A stretch of 8,655 nucleotides of DNA from Vulcanimicrobiota bacterium (GTDB lineage: Bacteria > Vulcanimicrobiota > Vulcanimicrobiia > Vulcanimicrobiales > Vulcanimicrobiaceae), in contig JAFAMS010000083.1 in NCBI GenBank assembly GCA_019233165.1, positions 1-8,655 on the forward strand, written 5' to 3'. Under the pieces are notes generated by a model that was given only the letters and a program-made list of their open reading frames with translations, made no database searches and was not told where the DNA came from. Positions within the stretch are counted from its first letter, which is position 1, and the number at the start of each line of letters is the position of its first letter. A program made the translations under genes and the position numbers. Below are positions 5,967-8,655 of this stretch, piece by piece.

Positions 5967-6953
5967 ATGGGTGAGATGAAAGCTGCCGACCGGGTGACGC
6001 TCGGGCTTGCGTTCTTGCGGACGATGGTGCGAATCCGCGAGTTCGAGATGCACGCCCGCATCGGGTACGACCGCGGTGAGATCCCCGGCGTCGTCCATCT
6101 CTCGATCGGACAGGAGGCCGTTCCGGCGGGCGTCTGCGCCAACTTGCGCCGCGACGATTACGTCGCGAGCACGCACCGCGGGCACGGACACTGCATCGCC
6201 AAGGGCGCCGACGTCACGGCGATGATGGCCGAGCTCTTCGGCAAGACGACCGGGACCTGCAAAGGCAAGGGCGGTTCGATGCACATCGCCGATTTTTCGG
6301 TGGGGATGCTCGGAGCGAACGGCGTCGTCGGCGGCGGAATCGGAATCGCGGTCGGCGCCGCACAGGCCGCGCGCCTCCTGCATAAAGATGCGATCAGCGC
6401 CTGTTTTTTCGGCGACGGCGCAGTCAATCGCGGACCGTTTTTGGAAGGGCTCAACTGGGCGGCGGTCTTCAATCTCCCGGTGCTTTTCATTTGCGAGGAC
6501 AACACGTTCTCGGCGTTCACGCGCGCGAGCGATACGACCGCCGGCAAGGGGCCGACCGCCCGCGCGGAAGCGATCGGCGTTCGCGCGCTCTCGGTCGACG
6601 GGAACAACGTCTTCGCCGTTTACGAAGCGGCGCGCGAGCTCGTCGAAGGGATCCGCGCCGGTCACGGCCCCGGTTTCTTGCACGCACCGACGTACCGGCT
6701 CGACGGGCACACGGTTTTCGACAAGGCGCCGTACCGCTCGAACGAAGAGGTCGAGTATCACCGCGGCGACGACCCCGTCGCATTGCTCGAATCCCGCCTG
6801 CATGCATGGGGCGTCGACGGGACGCAGCTCGACGCGATCCATATCGAGGCGCGTGAGGAGATGGTCCGGGCGATGGAAGCCGCGCGCAAGGCCCCGTCGC
6901 CGAGCGAAGCCGACGCGTTCGCCGACGTCCAGCTGATCGGAGCGCCGCGTTGA
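5967..6953 (+). CDS. 2-oxoacid/acetoin dehydrogenase E1 component, alpha subunit
   Basis: 328 residues, normal for the alpha subunit of heterotetrameric E1 (PdhA/AcoA type). Visible landmarks are G-Q-E at 48-50, HRGHGH at 70-75, KGGSMHIAD at 101-109 and the ThDP/Mg motif GDG (149-151) followed by N179 after 27 residues. Alpha2-beta2 E1 enzymes bind ThDP between subunits, cleave a 2-oxoacid or acetoin and pass the acyl unit to the lipoyl group of E2. The sequence looks more like the pyruvate/acetoin group than the branched-chain group, but substrate cannot be settled here. Start ATG 5967 has GGGAG 7 nt upstream; a second in-frame ATG at 5976 is less well placed. The stop overlaps the beta subunit start (TTGA). 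No E2 or E3 gene is in the window, so they must lie elsewhere or an alternative acceptor is used. Confidence 0.88.
   Translation: MGEMKAADRVTLGLAFLRTMVRIREFEMHARIGYDRGEIPGVVHLSIGQEAVPAGVCANLRRDDYVASTHRGHGHCIAKGADVTAMMAELFGKTTGTCKGKGGSMHIADFSVGMLGANGVVGGGIGIAVGAAQAARLLHKDAISACFFGDGAVNRGPFLEGLNWAAVFNLPVLFICEDNTFSAFTRASDTTAGKGPTARAEAIGVRALSVDGNNVFAVYEAARELVEGIRAGHGPGFLHAPTYRLDGHTVFDKAPYRSNEEVEYHRGDDPVALLESRLHAWGVDGTQLDAIHIEAREEMVRAMEAARKAPSPSEADAFADVQLIGAPR
6939..6942 (+). promoter_or_regulatory. Shine-Dalgarno for the TTG start of E1 beta
   Basis: GGAG lies 7 nt before the TTG at 6950, inside the end of the alpha-subunit gene. It supports TTG as the beta start and coupled translation of the two subunits. 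Confidence 0.55.
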
Positions 6954-7945
6954 CCGGAAACGTCGAGACGGCGCGCGCGGAAGCGACCACGACCTGCACG
7001 ATCGCCGAAGCGGCACGCGAGGCGCTCGCCGAGGAGATGCGCCGGGATCCGACCGTGTGGGCGCTCGGTGAAGATCTCGCCGCCGGTGGGATCTTCGGTG
7101 CCTACAAGGGGCTCGCGCAGGAATTCGGGTCGGAGCGAATCGTGAGCACGCCGATCTCCGAGAGCATGATCATGAACGTCGGTTTCGGCGCGGCGCTGGC
7201 GGGGACGCGGCCGGTCGTCGAAATGCGGATCTTGGATTTCGCGCTGTGCGCGTGGGACGAGCTGATCAATCAGATCGCCAAGGCGCGCTACATGTTCGGC
7301 GGCCAAGGGAACGTCCCGGTCGTCATCCGGATGCCGCAAGGGATCGGACGCGGGCATCAAGCTGCGCAGCACTCGCAATCGCTCGAAGCTTGGCTCGTCC
7401 ACACGCCGGGGCTCGTCGTCCTCGCGCCCGCGACGGCGGCCGACGAAAAAGGGATGCTCAAGTCGGCGATCCGTTGCGACGATCCGGTCGCAATGCTCGA
7501 ACCAAAAGCGCTCTTTCCGACGACGGGTGAGGTTCCGGCCGGCGAGCATCTTACGCCGATCGGCGTCGCGCGCATCGCGCGTGAAGGGAGCGACGTCACG
7601 CTCGTCACGTGGTCGACGCTCTTGCCGACCGCGCTCGTCGCCGCCGAAAAGGCGCACGAGGCCGGAATCTCGGTCGAAGTCATCGACTTGCGCAGCCTGT
7701 GGCCGTGGGATCGCGAGGCGGTGATGCGCTCGGTCGCCAAGACGAAGCGCGCAGTCGTCGCGCACGAAGCGGTGGCGGTCGGGGGCTTCGGCGCCGAGAT
7801 CGCCGCCTCGATCTCCGAAGAGCTGGGGCTGCGCGTGACGCGCGTCGGCGCACCGCGCATCCCGGTCGCCTATGCGCCGATTCTCGAGAACACGTACCGC
7901 GTCAGCGCGGAGCGAATCCTGGCGGCGATCGAACGGTCGGCTTAG
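6950..7945 (+). CDS. 2-oxoacid/acetoin dehydrogenase E1 component, beta subunit
   Basis: 331 residues, typical for E1 beta (PdhB/AcoB type). The ThDP-activating Glu is E71 in T-P-I-S-E. Other landmarks are GED at 40-42, NQIAKARYM at 107-115, GGQ at 117-119, and H141 in HSQSLEAW, which lines the active site in family structures. The C-terminal transketolase-like domain starts at about residue 200, with V-I-D-L-R-S-L-W-P-W-D at 244-254 and the H-E-A ... G-G-F-G-A-E segment at 272-283. It forms the alpha2-beta2 E1 with the preceding gene product. The start is TTG, overlapping the alpha stop as TTGA with GGAG 7 nt upstream. That 4-nt overlap suits equal amounts of the two subunits. Its TAG stop shares bases with the TAA stop of the opposing peptidase gene. 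Confidence 0.9.
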   Translation: MTGNVETARAEATTTCTIAEAAREALAEEMRRDPTVWALGEDLAAGGIFGAYKGLAQEFGSERIVSTPISESMIMNVGFGAALAGTRPVVEMRILDFALCAWDELINQIAKARYMFGGQGNVPVVIRMPQGIGRGHQAAQHSQSLEAWLVHTPGLVVLAPATAADEKGMLKSAIRCDDPVAMLEPKALFPTTGEVPAGEHLTPIGVARIAREGSDVTLVTWSTLLPTALVAAEKAHEAGISVEVIDLRSLWPWDREAVMRSVAKTKRAVVAHEAVAVGGFGAEIAASISEELGLRVTRVGAPRIPVAYAPILENTYRVSAERILAAIERSA

Positions 7946-8655
7946 TGCTGGACGACTCCGGCGGCGAGCGCGGCGCTGACTTGTGAGGTGTCGGTGACTT
8001 TGAGCGTCGCGGACGTCTTGTTCGTTGGGACGCCGACGTAGAAGAAGCAGCCTTCACACGAGTTGTAGATCGTCGAGCTTCCGAGCGCGCTTTGGCCGAC
8101 GCTTCCGAGCGCCGGGAGAGTCATCGGGTTTCCGAACTGGTCGACGAACGTCGAGCCCGGCGCGATCGCGAAGGTGAACGGGTTGGTCGCCGAAACGCCA
8201 TTCTGCGCCGCGGCGAGCGCGATCGAGAAATCGCCGACGAGCGCTTGCGGCGTCTCGTTTGCAAAGGCGGAGAGGTTCGTCCCCGAGGTTCCGGCGCCGG
8301 TCTCCATCGCGCGCGTGTACGCGTCGCCGCCGAAGCGGTTGTAGAGATAGCGCTGGAACAGGTACGCGCCGCCGTAGCAACCGTTGCAGTAGAGCGCCGG
8401 CGCCGTCTGTCCGGCATCGATCCCCGCGAAGGCCGCGACGTTGAAGCTTTGCGGACTCTGCAAGAATTGTGCGCCGAAGAACAGCGCCTCGTCGACGTCG
8501 TACTGAACGTTCGGGAAGAGTTGATGGACGGCGAAATCTTCGGCGAGCATCGAGAGCCCTTCGTTCATCCAAGGATCGTCCTGGACGAGGCACGTCGGCG
8601 CGAGGATGCAGTGGTTGACGAAGTTGATCAGGTGCTGGAACTCGTGGGCCGTGAT
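7942..8655 (-). CDS. M30-like zinc metallopeptidase, C-terminal part (5' truncated by window edge)
   Basis: The minus-strand frame is open from the right edge to a TAA at 7942, giving 237 visible residues. It opens with T-A-H-E-F-Q-H (H4, E5, H8), the HExxH zinc motif. The likely third ligand is in W-M-N-E-G-L-S-M-L-A-E-D (E32 or E39). This arrangement resembles peptidase family M30 (hyicolysin-like gluzincins), which are secreted. The signal peptide and N-terminal part lie beyond the edge. After the catalytic site come a G-G-A-Y-L-F-Q-R-Y-L-Y segment typical of the helical subdomain and a Gly/Ala/Ser/Thr-rich tail. Several Cys occur as C-x(5)-C near the active site, C-N-G-C and C-E-G-C, suggesting disulfides and an extracytoplasmic location. 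The ATG at 8566-8568 is internal, because the zinc motif lies upstream of it. Family level is moderately sure; substrate is unknown. Confidence 0.75.
   Translation of the reverse strand: MTAHEFQHLINFVNHCILAPTCLVQDDPWMNEGLSMLAEDFAVHQLFPNVQYDVDEALFFGAQFLQSPQSFNVAAFAGIDAGQTAPALYCNGCYGGAYLFQRYLYNRFGGDAYTRAMETGAGTSGTNLSAFANETPQALVGDFSIALAAAQNGVSATNPFTFAIAPGSTFVDQFGNPMTLPALGSVGQSALGSSTIYNSCEGCFFYVGVPTNKTSATLKVTDTSQVSAALAAGVVQH

Noticed and set aside
5910..7016. 368-codon minus-strand frame opposite E1 alpha
   Set aside because: Shadow frame. The plus strand carries all the ThDP and E1 motifs.
1..8655. GCGATCGC octamers scattered in the window (for example near 1947, 4091 and 8161)
   Set aside because: They fall within coding sequence and are unsurprising given high GC and frequent Ala-Ile/Asp-Arg codons. 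There is no array or regular spacing.

Overview
This is a GC-rich, gene-dense bacterial chromosomal window with almost no non-coding DNA. The longest gene-free stretch is 53 bp, and no stretch reaches 300 bp. There are no tRNA or rRNA genes, no CRISPR array, no IS element and no transposase. The organism is probably a free-living, heterotrophic, high-GC soil-type bacterium. Candidate phyla such as Eremiobacterota would fit, but this is a low-confidence guess because there is no marker gene.

Region 1 (1-2864, + strand) is an aromatic-catabolism operon. It holds the 3' part of a ferritin-like, R2-type diiron protein, then paaN (an aldehyde dehydrogenase of phenylacetate catabolism), then paaI (a hot-dog acyl-CoA thioesterase). 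The last two are phenylacetyl-CoA pathway genes. The diiron protein is cut by the left edge, and its ligand spacing fits R2 or acyl-ACP desaturase folds.

Region 2 (2839-5913, - strand) is read leftward from 5913. First comes an acetolactate-synthase-like ThDP enzyme. It overlaps by 4 nt (CTGA) a 267-residue protein of unknown function made of two copies of one domain. After 37 bp comes a DoxX-family membrane protein whose 3' end overlaps paaI tail to tail.

Region 3 (5967-7945, + strand) carries the alpha and beta subunits of a 2-oxoacid or acetoin dehydrogenase E1. They overlap by 4 nt with a TTG start. They diverge from the acetolactate-synthase-like gene across only 53 bp, which holds both Shine-Dalgarno sequences and a short inverted repeat.

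Region 4 (7942-8655, - strand) is the C-terminal part of a secreted-type zinc metallopeptidase resembling family M30. Its stop codon interlocks with the stop of the E1 beta gene.

The least explained element is the duplicated-domain protein at 3356-4159, which is translationally coupled to a ThDP enzyme of unclear substrate. Pairing an acetolactate-synthase-like carboligase head to head with an acetoin/pyruvate-dehydrogenase-type E1 suggests linked acyloin or 2-oxoacid metabolism, but that link is inference.
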